Assembly (NCBI GenBank): GCA_028015205.1
Contig: CM051512.1
Location: 8,306,255-8,370,254, forward strand
From: Mytilisepta virgata
Lineage: Eukaryota > Mollusca > Bivalvia > Mytilida > Mytilidae
Direction of reading: 5' to 3'
Length of the DNA stretch: 64,000 bases
Shown: one piece after another, positions 24,600-36,599 of the stretch
How the letters are laid out: each line of letters opens with the position of its first letter
Position numbering within the stretch: position 1 is the first letter of the stretch
Program-made: the position numbers and the translations under genes
The notes under the pieces: generated by a model
Seen by the model: the letters and a program-made list of their open reading frames with translations, nothing else
What the model was told of the DNA's origin: nothing
The model's database searches: none

Positions 24600-26105
24600 A
24601 TGAAGGTGTGATGTTTTTTTCCGATTTTCTTTTTCTAATCTTCTTAAGATAAAAAGAAATAATCGTTTGTCCTTTTGGTAGTAAGGAAAAAACGTTCGGA
24701 ATTACTACTGAATCTTTCAATGGCTGTAAACATCGAAAAAAAGTTCGTCACTGTTACAGATAAGACAAATAAGGACATTTACTTAAAAACACTCAAATAT
24801 AGCATTTCCTAATCAAATAAATACAAAACATGATAAATAGCTTATCATGACAATTTTACACGTACATGTATTCAAAGCTCTATGCCGCAACAGTATTTTT
24901 GGATTGTATCATAATAATTTTAGTTAAAAATAAATTAAATGACATAAACAATATTTGATAATTAAGAATGTAATGTTAAAACCGCTCTTTTATTATTTAA
25001 AATATATGTATTCGTATTAAGTGAAAATTTGAACACAGTCAATGACAGTATAAAATGAACGCGTTGGAACCAGAGTTAACACATAGTTTTCAAATTAATT
25101 CAGTCTGTTATTCGGAAAGTTTCAGGAATAAAGTCATTCGGATTACATTTCTTTTCTTTGTAGTTGAATTAAATAATTGTTCGAACAGCATGTTAGATTT
25201 ATATGCATCTCCCTTACTGGTCGATTGTCGATATCTGCACTGGATCAGACCGCACAACTTTGTTTATGATCATGAAAAGCGACGAAATATTTAGTTTATG
25301 TTTAGAGTTAAAGTGATGAATGACTCTCACCTCACTGAAGAGCAAACGTTGAATACTATTAAAACCTCCCTGTTTTTAATGTAACTATGCGCATATTATC
25401 ATATGATCAAATATTTATTATAAAAGTACGTCGTTATTTTTAAGCAAGAAACATTATTTTTCTCTGTACTTATCATAAATATAAATAATACGTTTATAAT
25501 GGAATCTGATATGGAATCTGTCATGTTTCTTAAAGGGTTTCTGTTTATAGAATTATAACAATATATTTTATTGAATTTAAAAACATTCTTTAAATGTATT
25601 TTATTAAGTCATATATTTTGACGGTAAATGAACGGTAATTTTTACTGATGGTTATATTAATCAAATAATGGGTCTCATGCTTAAAATCACCAATTTAGTT
25701 TTACTGACACACGCGAATAAAAGCAGCGTCGTACTGACAGGGGAAGGGGTGCTTTCATTCGGTAGCAGCCAGTCCACATGATTTTTATTATTTTCATTGT
25801 CGGTAAAGACATTATGTGATTATAAAGCCTCAATGAGACAATATCTCATAAGTTTGAATATTGAGAAAACATTAATTATACACGGTGTGTTGTCTTTAAC
25901 TATGAAAACTGCCCCCTCCACAAGACTAGCAGTAAATCATCTCGGACACAAGAGGGTTAGGATAGATAAGGAGGAGGCCTGCGTACCCATAAAACTGGTT
26001 GATCACCACTGCACTGATCATTGTCTGTACCAAACCAGAGTACCTTGACTCTCCGTTGTTCCGATGTTTGTGTTATGTGGTCTATTATTACATTTTTTTT
26101 TTTTT
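24600..26105. other. No gene recognised
   Basis: AT-rich sequence. The segment 25945-26085 (GGATAGATAAGGAGGAGGCC, GTCTGTACCAAACCAGAG) is weakly similar to 29700-29830 and looks like a second decayed copy of a dispersed repeat. Confidence 0.4.
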
Positions 26106-26109
26106 TTTT

Positions 26110-26655
26110 TGTCCCCCGCTGCAACGCGACGGAGGGACCTAGTAATGGTCTGCGTCCGTCCGTCCGTCACAGTTTTTTATCAGCGCAACTCCTCGGAGAC
26201 CGCTGATTGGATTTCGTTCAAATTCTGTGGGACTTTTAGACACCACATGTACTTGATTCTATCACACCGCCATTTTGATTTGAGAAATTTTACGGGAGTA
26301 ATAGGACTTTAACTTTTGTTCTGCATTCGACACTATAGAAACACTTTGTGGACGCAACTGCCCTGAGACCGCTGATCAGATTTCGTTCATATTTTATGTA
26401 GGATTGTTAGTCACCACATATACTTGATTCTATCGCACCGCCATTTTGATTCGATAAATTTTACGGGAATTATTGGACTTTAAAGCGTTTGTAGATGTGA
26501 CACTATAGGGACACTCTGTGGACGCAACTCATCTGAGACCGCTGATCGGATGTCGTTAAAATTTTGTAGGATTGTAAGTCACCACATATACTTCATCCTA
26601 TCTCCTATCGCACAACAATTTTGATTCGACAAATGTTACGGAAGTTGTGGGAATT
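26110..26655 (+). repeat. Three tandem copies of a 170-bp repeat with a GC-rich head
   Basis: Copies start at about 26181, 26351 and 26521, exactly 170 bp apart; the third is incomplete. Each reads CGCAACT-(8)-GAGACCGCTGAT-GGAT-TCGTT, then TGTAGGATTGTTAGTCACCAC, CTTGATTCTATC, CGCCATTTTGATTCGA and a TTACGGGA block. A head segment with CCGTCCGTCCGTC and GCGACGGAGGGACC precedes it at 26115-26170. The open frames across it are by-products. The unit length and style resemble bivalve satellite-like repeats; family assignment needs a search. Confidence 0.8.
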
Positions 26656-27339
26656 TTTATTAAATAACAACAGATCATTAATGACAAATTCCAAGATTTG
26701 CACATCTATCTCAGCGAGTTGAGACGATTTCAGGCTTTTCTCTTTCTTATTTCACCTTCTTCGGCGGTAAGATATCAGTTCGCATTCGTATACTGTCTAC
26801 TTTTCTTAGCTTCCCGTATACTAGAGAACATGCATCAGTTTGGATAACTTTCCTTAGTTGTTATAGAATTTATATTTTGTATAGAAGCCCACAGATTTAC
26901 AAAACGTTTTGCAAACATTCAATACAGACGAAAACAGTGTATTTAATTAATCTATAAATTTATTACAGTCGCAAAATTTAGTAACGGATTCAACAGGGAG
27001 GTGAGCTTTATGAAACTCTTATACTTTGTCATTCGATAACATTTGAACAATTAGATATATTTCCTATAATATTGTGATATTGCGTTTATTTCATTCATAA
27101 CGGGGATTTAAGATAACATAAAATGTTACATAGAGAAAGCTGAGGTGGGGATGGGGGTGGGGTGGCGGGTCGGTATGATGGTTTGGTCAGAAAAAAAGGA
27201 AACACAACAAACCAAATTCATTACCCAGTTGCCCGTGATGTTTACATGTAATAACAAAACTACATTTTAAATCAACTTTATGACACATTAATCAGTATAA
27301 AAAAGTATAGTAAAAATATAAAAAAAAGAAAATAAAAAT

Positions 27340-27688
27340 TACGGTTATACAGTCTTTTGCCTAAAGGTTATGCACGTATCAATTCATCCAGACCACACGT
27401 TTGCGGCTTAATACATAGCGTGCCGTCCATTTTGCTGAAATATTATTGTTTAGGGCCAGCTAAAGCCAGCCTCCGGGTGCGGGATTTTCTCGCTGCGTTG
27501 AAGACCCATTGGTAGCCTTATACGGTTATGCAGTCTTTTGCCTAAAGGTTATACACGTATCAATTCACCCAGACCACACGTTTATGGCTTAATACATAGT
27601 GTGCCGTCCATTTTGCTGAACTAGTATACATTATTGTTTAGGGGCCAGCTAAAGCCAGCCTCCGGGTGCGGGATTTTCTCGCTGCGTT
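27340..27688 (+). repeat. Tandem 181-bp duplication carrying retroelement tail fragments
   Basis: Copies begin with TACGGTTATACAGTC at 27340 and TACGGTTATGCAGTC at 27521. Each ends in the tail block GTGCCGTCCATTTTGCTGAA, GGCCAGCTAAAGCCAGCCTC, CGGGTGCGGGATTTTCTCGC, which is the 3' tail of the element at 12957-14205. Copy 2 is cut at 27688, in the middle of the GCGTTGAAGACCCATTGG block. Confidence 0.8.
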
Positions 27689-28085
27689 AGTTTAAATAAT
27701 ATTTATTCAAATATACATGTGTTTACAAAAATATATTACACAAAATGTGAAAATACAGGGATTCAGAAACAAGAGAACTTATATAAATCTGTCTCCCTAA
27801 AAAAATGACAATGAGGAACTTTGTATAGATTGAAATAGTAAAAACTATAGAATACATGTATGGTGATATGATTCAGATGAAAATTGCGACCATTTGTTTG
27901 TTTATCCCTCCGTGACCTACCAGTCCTGGACCTCAGCCATGATCAAATTTTCAACTCTACAGCCACTGAGTATTAAGGGTTTATGATAAAGGACCCATTG
28001 GTAGCCTTGAGGTGTTTTCTGCTCATTGGTCGTGTTGTTGTCTCTTTGACACATTCCCCGTTTCCATTCTCCATTCTATACCTGT
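27689..28085 (+). mobile_element. ~300-bp insertion splitting a retroelement tail, and the tail's resumed end
   Basis: The tail stops at GCTGCGTT (27688) and resumes at GACCCATTGGTAGCC (27992), continuing through GGTCGTGTTGTTGTCTCTTT and GACACATTCCCC to about 28080. The intervening sequence is AT-rich and has no ORF. It may be an insertion or the scar of a local rearrangement; no target duplication is evident. Confidence 0.55.
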
Positions 28086-28502
28086 AGTAATCAGAACAAA
28101 TAAGAATATCTGTTTTCATGAGTTGGTCATAAGCACGTAGATAAAAAATTGTTTGATACAAATTTTTGACACACAAAATTTGAACATTTCTCTAATTTAC
28201 GACTCATAAAGGAAAACAACACTAGTAAAACATGTTGAAGAGCGAATTCAATACCAAAATGATCCAGATAGTAAACCCAAAACTATCTAAAAAAATAAAA
28301 GCAAATCAATGCTACCAAAAGTAGAAGTCACGTATTGCTTTTTGTTCCTTTTTCATAATTAATTTGTCAATGTCTTACAAGAGAAAAAATAAAGGATTCA
28401 TTGAAGTGAGGATAATGGATCTTACAATTCATTTTATCATTATTATCTCTGTATAGAGAATAATTAAATATTCGTTTGATATATGAATTTATATTGCATT
28501 CG

Positions 28503-29160
28503 GAAATTGGTTGTGAGGAATACAGAATTGGTTGTGAGAAATACTGAATTGGTTGTGAGGAATACAGAATTGGTTGTGAAGAATACTGAATTGGTTGTGA
28601 GGAATACAGAATTGGTTGTGAGGAATACAGAATTGGTTGTGAGGAATACAGAATTGGTGAGGAATACAGAATTGGTTGTGAGGAATACTGAATTGGTTGT
28701 GAGGAATACAGAATTGGTTGTGAGGAATACTGAATTGGTTGTGAGGAATACTGAATTGGTTGTGAGGAATACAGAATTGGTTGTGAGGAATACAGAATTG
28801 GTTGTGAGGAATACTGAATTGGTTGTGATGGATACTCAATTTGATTGTGAGGAATACAGAATTGGTTGTGAGGAATACTGAATTGGTTGTGAGGAATACA
28901 GAATTGGTTGTGAGGAATACAGAATTGGTTGTGAGGAATACAGAATTGGTTGTGAGGAATACTGAATTGGTTGTGAGGAATACAGAATTGGTTGTGAGGT
29001 TGTGAGGAATACTGAATTGGTTGTGAGGAATACAGAATTGGTTGTGAGGAATACTGAATTGGTTGTGAGGAATACTGAATTGGTTGTGAGGAATACAGAA
29101 TTGGTTGTGAGGAATACTGAATTGGTTGTGAGGAATACTGAATTGGTTGTGATGAATACA
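28503..29160. repeat. 21-bp minisatellite, about 31 units
   Basis: Unit GAATTGGTTGTGAGGAATACA with a frequent A/T switch at its last base and a few irregular units (a short one near 28655, a GAGGTTGTGAGG join near 29000, and a CAATTTGATTG variant near 28835). Because 21 is a multiple of 3 and the unit lacks stops in several frames, long open frames run through on both strands (repeat peptides RNTELVV on plus, SSQPIQY on minus). I take these as by-products. The array ends about 47 bp before the likely start codon of lectin copy A. Confidence 0.95.
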
Positions 29161-29499
29161 TGGCATGCCGATCTACATAATTCGTGGCGAGATTATATAT
29201 TACAAAATGTTATACTATTATATGTTCGTCGTGTTATTCGGCATTTTTTCTCACTCAAAAGCTTTGGTGACCACAAATAGACGGAAGTTTATTGTCTCGA
29301 ATGATGCAGGACTGGTCTTCAGCGATACTGTTATTAGTAGCCATTTGGTCGACGCTCGTATAAAATGTGCATTACTTTGCAACTCACAGGAATGTTGGTG
29401 TACTTCTAAATACTCTTGCAGCTACTTGTTCTCCCGCTATCAAATACATTTCAGACAGAAAGCTTATGACGAAAGAACCGATTTTAGGTATTTAATTTA

Positions 29500-31050
29500 A
29501 GTTTTCACGTTCTTTGTTTTCCATTTATTCATCTATTTATAATCAAATTTGTTTTTGTAAAATAAGATTAATCTAGATACAATTAAATGCATTATGCACA
29601 ATGTTATGGTATTGTTATTAAATATAATTATCGTTTAGGTAAAAAAAAACAGTAACACGTAAAGTCGAAACGTAGGTATGTTGATAAAGTATTCTTCTCC
29701 GGAGTTCTAGGATAGATGAGGCGGAGGTTTGGCTACGCATAAACACTGATGAAAACGGTTTAACCTCTCTACATCTCAGAGTCTGTGCCAAGTCAGACTA
29801 TCTTGAGTCTGTCGTGTTTGTTTGTGTTTTATAATTTTTTATTCAGGTGGTGTTGAATGATCGGTATGTCACTCTTGGCATTTCCATTTAACCATTCTGT
29901 TTACATATAATCGAGAATGAAAAGGCAAAAGTCTTAAAAGTAGACAAATGTTCATGTTTTAAGGGGACTAAAACGTTAACCATGCTTGTTTTAAAATGTG
30001 ACGAAATATTTCATAAATACTTTTGAAATTGGATGTATTATTTTATACAAATAAATATGTTTGATAAAAAAAGGAATTTTACATAACGCCTACAAAACAT
30101 GTTTAAAGTATTGTATTTATTATGTTTTGAAAAAGGTATTTGAACGTTCATGGAGTTTCCTTTATCATCCAGTTTTCCAGTAATATAAGTATAATTCATA
30201 TTGTATTCTACCAAGTTTTAAGATTTTTTTGTCGAAGTCATTCCAATGTTCATGGATTTGTTTGTGTAAAACTTTGTTCTTATTACACCATTAGCAATTT
30301 AATATTTAATATAGACTTTTATGAACTTGTTATTATGATTGTGTAATAGAACATTCAAGAATTGCTTTTTTGCAATAATTTTTCAAATGTTAATATAATT
30401 CATGCATTTGTCTTGAGCATAACTGATGAGTTTAATCGACAAAGTGTGCGCACCTTGCGCATCAAAATTGGTATCAAAGAATATTATTTCTATTACCAAT
30501 TTAGGAAATCTGCCAAGCATTGTACCAGAATCTTAAATTGTTGTGATGTTATATTAATTTTGCAAAAGTTTCGTCTGTGACATGTATATTTCCTTCTTTA
30601 TCTGTTAGACCGTGTGATTCGCTTGGCATATTTCAAGAATCAGAAAGTCTGTATTAAATAACAATTTCATCAACAAGAATTTCGCTAAAATTGTATTATC
30701 GTTATTTATAACAATCCCGTCATTTGCTATTAAAACTGTTTGGTGTAAAAATGTGATGCCATATTTATATTCCAATATTTTTCATCGCCCAATTTTTCAT
30801 CGGTTACGGTCTTGTGTATTTTCAAATTGGCCGTCATTTTTAACGTAATACTTCATACACATATTTTTTTTAAAACAAGAATTTAGAGAATATTTCAGAC
30901 TCATGTATCTAAGATACAAGGGGCAACTAAAATAATATGTTCAAACTAGACTATTCGTATACAGAAAAAGGGAATTTCTACATCTTTAGATGATTTCACC
31001 TGTCGGTAGTATGACTGTTATATTATAAATCTATATCTTCTTGGTTTGTT
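29500..31050 (+). other. Intron 1 of lectin copy A; decayed repeat pieces
   Basis: Intronic AT-rich DNA. 29700-29830 resembles 25945-26085. 30415-30485 carries a degraded CTGATGA-containing repeat end (ACTGATGAGTTTAATCGAC, then ATCAAAATTGGTATCAAAG), the same family as 11335-11510, with the GAAA box lost. Confidence 0.45.
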
Positions 31051-31563
31051 TACAGGATGCGACGAAGGCTGGATAGAACATGGATCGTTCTGTTATTATT
31101 TTAGTACTGGTGAAAACAATTGGTTCTATGCAAGGGTACGGTAATACGTTATTTTTTTTATGAATTAACATATCAACAATAATTCGTCCGTATAATAGAG
31201 CAAGTGTGAAAACAAAACAAAAATAATTTAATACACAAATCACCCAATTGATGTAATAGAAAAGTTTGATAATTCCCCATCAAAAAAGAAAAAAAATATA
31301 AACAGCTACCAAAATATCGACAAAATGGTACCATTCAACCTTCATCAATGGCCAAACTGGCACTGGAAGTTGTGTAGGGTATAATGTTTTTGACCCGTCA
31401 ATCAGTCCTATTCTTATTAGCGCAACTCGACATATCGACAGGAGATTTCGATTCATTTTTTTACTAGGAGTTATGCCTCTTTGAACTTAAATTTTGCCCA
31501 AAGTATACAAGATAAAAAGTTTGTGAGCGCAAATCTTCCCAATCCACACAACAGCATTTCATG

Positions 31564-31622
31564 AAACTTTCTGGGACTATTATACTAACATTAATATTAG
31601 TATAATAGACCCAGAAACTTTG
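31564..31622. repeat. Long hairpin in intron 2 of lectin copy A
   Basis: AAACTTTCTGGGACTATTAT and its continuation ACTAA pair with TTAGTATAATAGACCCAGAA plus ACTTT: about 25-bp arms with two mismatches around a 9-base loop. No terminator or element family assigned. Confidence 0.75.
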
Positions 31623-32095
31623 TAGATAAGGACATGTGCATACCGACAATAATTTTTTACCAGTTGACTTTTGTAGTAGTTACAAGTCTTTGAACTTAGG
31701 AATGTGGTGAGATTATGTTTGCCCAGTGTTAATGTGAGGTCGTGGGGTATGAGAGCATGTTCGCAAAGGTCCTTTCATTAGATTTGCAAGAAACAACCAA
31801 TTATCTGATAAAGATACCGTAATCGGAAAAAGGTATAAACTATTAATACAGAAATGAAACAAGATTATCACTGAACAGATTCATGACTTGTGACAGGCCT
31901 AAAAGATTTAGGGGTTGGGATTAAATCGCACCCTTTTGTCCATTTACCGTTTTTTGACCTGGTAACGTTCAATAATTTAGGAAAATATATCTGTTAATTC
32001 CAGAAGGAATATAACAAGGGATTTAAGTCTGATTTAAAAATTAAAATGCTTCTTACAGTTAGGTGCAGACATAGCCTTTCAGACATAACCTTTCA

Positions 32096-32447
32096 CCAAG
32101 TTAACTCAGAGCAGTTCTTCTGACTGCTTTAGAACTGCTCTAGAATAGAATCCGGACTGCTCTAAGTTTTCGTGGTGAGGAACAGCTCTAACCTGTAATG
32201 GTCTAAAACAGTTCTTTAACCAGTCAGGATTTAAAATAAACAAGAAATCCCGACTTAAATTTTCAGTAAAGTCGTTTTGTAACACAATAAATAAAAATAC
32301 CACACAGAAATAAAGCTGTTCTAAAAAGCAGTCGTGGACCAGGACTATGAGTCGAATTCTTGACCAGGAATGTTCTACTTCCTGACCAAAATTGTTCTTG
32401 ACCGTAGGTATTCTTTTTCCTGACGGCTCTTAATTAAGTTAACTTGG
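32096..32447. mobile_element. MITE-like element with CCAAGTTAACT terminal inverted repeats
   Basis: Left end CCAAGTTAACTCAGAGC and right end TTAATTAAGTTAACTTGG are inverted. Imperfect inverted similarity continues inward. The 352-bp interior is rich in AGAACTGCTCTA-like inverted words and lacks coding capacity. It lies in intron 2 of lectin copy A and has no counterpart at the matching place in copy B. A target-site duplication was not clear. Confidence 0.55.
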
Positions 32448-33917
32448 ACTAGGGGTTATGACTGGTCGGAACTGTAGGTAACCAGCTTAGATGTGTTCCA
32501 CAGTATGCTTTTCAATCCTTATTAAAGCCAAGTAATTTCTTTAATTGTACGGCCAAGTTTCTTTACTTAAATTGTTTTGATTACATTGAATCAATGTTTT
32601 ACCATTGTATGAAATAAATGTTAATTGTGTTAGCGTTTGCTTTCCAATTTACATTGCTAGTGATATAGTTTCTGTGAATTCTTATTATAGTTTTCTTTGG
32701 TTTACATTTTATAACCTTTTGTAATAATTATATTTTTTCCATTTGGATTTTAAATTTATAGATTTTCCTTTCTATTCATCTCGAAGCTAAAACCTAAAAA
32801 AATGATTCATTCAAATGAATGTTCTTCTTTAGTCGAGTTGTCAGTCCGAAGGTGTAGTGTTAGCTGAACCCAGATCATTGTGTGAAATCAATTATCTCAA
32901 AGAAAAGGCCAAGGAAAAAGGTGAAAGTAAGTAAAGATAAGGTGATACAGTAAATCGTGTCTAAACCGAACCTTTTTGCGACCGAAGATTTTGTTTGGAT
33001 AAACAGGTGTTCAGATTAAACAAGTAAATTTGAAAAAAGGACATGCATTGTTCATTGAATGGAGTTTGGTTTCCACAAGTTTCACTGTATAGAATTAATG
33101 GATAAAACAAGTATATAATATAAGATCACAATTGAAGACTTATTACAATGGCCATGTATCAACGCCTTAGTACTCCATATTTTTAGGACAAATAAGAAGA
33201 AGACAATTTCAGATCAATTTTCATGCACTTAATGATACAATTCTTCAACTGTGTCTTTGTATATCAATTCTTGCTTGTATATGTTCTGTTTTATTGCACC
33301 TTATATTCAGTCGAGGACATGTTGCATAATCCAATTTAGTTTATGAGCTAAATGGACAAGGATAACATGAAGGCAATCCTAATGATGTAATTCATAGGGG
33401 CCGTCAGAAATAGAAAGGAACAAATACACTGGACGACACAAAACACCTAATATAAAGCCAATAAAACATGAAGTCTGAGATTCCTCTGATGTCAATAGAT
33501 ATCCGTGAGAGCCTAAAGCTAATGGACAAGAAAGTTTCTGTAAAACCGGAAGTGAACAAAGTGCTGCTGGATTGAAGGATACGTAGTTCCTGTTCCGTTT
33601 ACCACATCGTCATTGTCAATGGAATCAATAGAGAAACATGAAATAAGTCAAACGTCATTTGTGATTCTAGTACAATGCAACATTCAACGAATCAAGAGAG
33701 TAAAAACGTCCGAAATGAGGACAAATGCAACCGTGTTTCCTTACAAAACCATGGCTGATTAGAGTACAGTTTTATCTGACATCAGTGATATTGCTTAAAT
33801 TAAAATCGGCAATTTACATTATATTAGGTTTATAACATAAACAACAGATACCTGACTAGTACATTGTCACGCCTGGTTTTCTGTCTCGTGCATAACGATT
33901 GACATTGTTACATATTT

Positions 33918-34505
33918 ACGTTATCCTGTCTTATTTATAAAATCCAAGATTGTGGTTCGGTGTAATATTATTTCCTTAATGTATGTGTTCAGATCTAGTT
34001 TAATTATATACGGCTTATAAGGCTGTTCTGACATGATTGATGTTATCTAAATTAGAATTGATAATTTACATTACGTTAGATTCATGTTATAAGCCAAATA
34101 AACATATTTTAACAAGATTTACTGTACATTGCAACCTAAACTAAACCTAAATGGGGGCAAGTACATGTATATAATAAAAAATATTATGACTGAAGTAAAC
34201 ATAAAAAACAGACGTTATCCTGTCTTATTTATAAAATCCAAGATTGTGGTTCGGTGTAATATTATTTCCTTAATGTATGTGTTCAGATCTAGTTTAATTA
34301 TATACGGCTTATAAGGCTGTTCTGACATGATTGATGTTATCTAAATTAGAATTGATAATTTACATTACGTTAGATTCATGTTATAAGCCAAATAAACATA
34401 TTTTAACAAGATTTACTGTACATTGCAACCTAAACTAAACCTAAATGGGGGCAAGTACATGTATATAATAAAAAATATTATGACTGAAGTAAACATAAAA
34501 AACAG
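33918..34505 (+). repeat. Perfect tandem duplication, 2 x 294 bp
   Basis: 33918-34211 and 34212-34505 appear identical base for base (both start ACGTTATCCTGTCTTATTT and end AAACATAAAAAACAG). An older, diverged third version of part of the unit is visible at 33760-33840 (CAATTTACATTATATTAGG). It lies in intron 3 of lectin copy A. Either a very recent duplication or an assembly artefact. Confidence 0.9.
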
Positions 34506-35002
34506 GACAAATATCCAAATAACATAATAACTTAAGTAGAATACCGAAAACGATTCACAAGGCCATACCTAAAAAAGAAACAAAACAGCAGAAATATCGA
34601 AAACTGCAGAACAGCGTTTATATTGCCAACATTATCAACAAGTCATATATATGTAATACTATTTTAGCATTTTGGATTGGAGGTACATATATCCAGAGCG
34701 AAGGGGATTGGGTTTGGACCTCGAACGGAGATCCAATCACATAAACGGACTGGCATCCAACTACGATTGTGGAACCAAACAACAGCAACGGTATCGAACA
34801 TTGTATTGATATATATGCAGAGCTCTACGTTGAAGGGAATGATGATTACTGCTATAATGGCCGTAGATATATCTGTCAGAAATAATAAAGGTGAAAAAGT
34901 GTGTTATTTAAAGATCTGTTGCCTGAAGGAAATACTCGCAAATTTGACATTGTCTATAATAATTTGGTTATGGTACGAAATGACTAGACACCGGAACAGA
35001 CA

Positions 35003-35008
35003 AATAAA
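35003..35008 (+). terminator. Polyadenylation signal AATAAA, lectin copy A
   Basis: AATAAA 118 bp after the aligned stop of exon 4. Copy B has AATAAA 89 bp after its stop, and the two 3' regions are recognisably homologous (GTGTGTTATTTAAAG / GTGTGCTATATCAAG, then GACATTGTCT / GATATTGTCT). Confidence 0.5.
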
Positions 35009-35014
35009 AATATA

Positions 35015-36575
35015 GAGGGCCTAAACAAGTCTAAGGAATACTGGTTATAATCGTCTTTTAACAATCATTGCATATATCTCTAAGTCGCCGAATTACTAAA
35101 ACACTTAACAGTTATATAAAACTAATACAAATAGAAAATGCTGACACTCTTGATTTGTTATGTGACCGGTACTAATAACAAAATGTGCACTGAAAGTATT
35201 CATACCATAATAGATAAGGATCACGACTTTAATTTCCTTTTGATGGAAGATGAAATGAACAAAAAGTTTAAAGCAAGAAAGTGAACATGTATCTTCCCCA
35301 CTTTGAAATGTAATTGAAGTCTGCACGGCGTCTATGTACATTATGTCATATATTTGTTGATAATTACTGATAATAAATAGCTTCCTTGGTGATAAATATT
35401 TATTACATTGAAGTATTCCATACATTCACACAATCGAAAGATAAAATACAAAGGATTATGTTTTTATGTGACTAATCGTCGACTTTTGTATAGCAACGGC
35501 GTTGGTGACGGGTATTGTTATGTCACTTCCTGGACTTTAGATTTCACTGGGGATAATTATCGGATTTGATTTCCAACGATACATTATTCGTTTTTACTTT
35601 CTGTAAACAAATGGTTTCATCAACAAGGTTGTCATTTTTATATTTATAACACAAGAAAATAAGCTCATTTTAGCTTTCTTTCCTTGATGTTCATTGCAAT
35701 TCAATACTGGGAAAATTACTTCCTCCTTGCGAACAGTAGTAGCCACCTCCATAGTTTTGTTGAAAACGGATTGCGATATTAAATTGCAATTAAAAAACTA
35801 TGATGTAACACCCATTTTTATGTAATTGTTTGATTTTTATATGGAACTGTACGTAAGTAATGATTTCTTTGAAAACACGTGATGCCGTCTCACCTCTGTT
35901 TGTATTTTTACAACATTGCTACAGATAATCTTGAAAGTATAAATTTAACTTTTTTAAGTTTTAATTTATGCCAATGATTAAATATTGGTTTTCCTTGGTG
36001 TACTACTACAATACCTACATTATTTATATGAATATTGGAGAAAATCAAATAAAATTAGATTTAAATTATTTATGTACAAACGTGTGTAATAACTTCTATG
36101 CAGCTTACGTTTTACCACCGTAAGAAATACGAAATAACATTCGTACCCCCATTACAATAATTGTAAAACAAGGAATGCCTTTTGGATACATGATATACAT
36201 ATATGAGGCAACTAAATAAAAACAAAGACATCTAAATTAAATCAGTTCTTATTAGTGGACTTAATTTTGGCAAAATTGACATTTCAGTCAAATATATTTA
36301 TATAATAATGATACACAAGTTCTATATAAAAGTAGTATCATAGATATTCAGAATCTTGCATGTTTTATAAAATTTACCTCACTTGTCTCTTAGTTTTGTG
36401 TTCATGTCAGCATACAAACCAAACGTCACCTGCAGCACGTCTGCAGTTCTACAATAAACATTAGAAAGTATCATACTGGTTCAAACTGGATATAAGTAAA
36501 GGTAAACAATGACGTAACAATCAAGTGAACCCTTGAAATATAATTTCACTTTGTCATTATTTTTTCAATAAGGAA
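35015..36575. other. No gene recognised; spacer between lectin copies A and C
   Basis: AT-rich sequence with no supported exon; the open frame at 35105-35425 (minus) shows no family motif. Confidence 0.45.
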
Positions 36576-36599
36576 TAAATGACATTCCGATGTTCAAAC

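Larger units (their letters stand above)
29207..34885 (+). pseudogene. PAN/apple-like + C-type lectin gene, copy A, four exons, disabled
   Basis: Paralogue of the gene at 47359-55321 with the same four exons. Exon 1 (about 29207-29487) has a signal peptide (MLYYYMFVVLFGIFSHSKA) and the motif FIVSNDAGLV. Exon 2 (31056-31135) reads CDEGWIEHGSFCYYFS. Exon 3 (32833-32926) reads SSCQSEGVVLAEPRSLCEIN; exon 4 is 34668-34885. All introns keep GT-AG. Exon 1 has lost about 25-30 bp relative to copy B, and its last ~30 bp are read in a different frame, so its end phase (281 nt) no longer fits exon 2. In exon 4, TAA at 34742-34744 replaces the GAA codon of copy B after the residues DPIT. Downstream of the stop the CTLD end (IEHC, RRYICQK) is still readable. 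Probably a recent pseudogene, unless another start or splice form rescues exon 1 and the truncated product is used. AATAAA lies at 35003-35008. Confidence 0.8.

Noticed and set aside
26021..26312. Open frames over the 170-bp tandem repeat
   Set aside because: The frame is not kept between repeat copies and there are no motifs.
28503..29160. Possible CRISPR-like array
   Set aside because: Units are contiguous 21-bp repeats without unique spacers, in eukaryotic DNA.
28367..29166. Long open frames of 132-264 codons on both strands across the 21-bp array
   Set aside because: They exist only because the unit length is a multiple of three without stops. There is no non-repetitive domain, no start context, and both strands are open alike.
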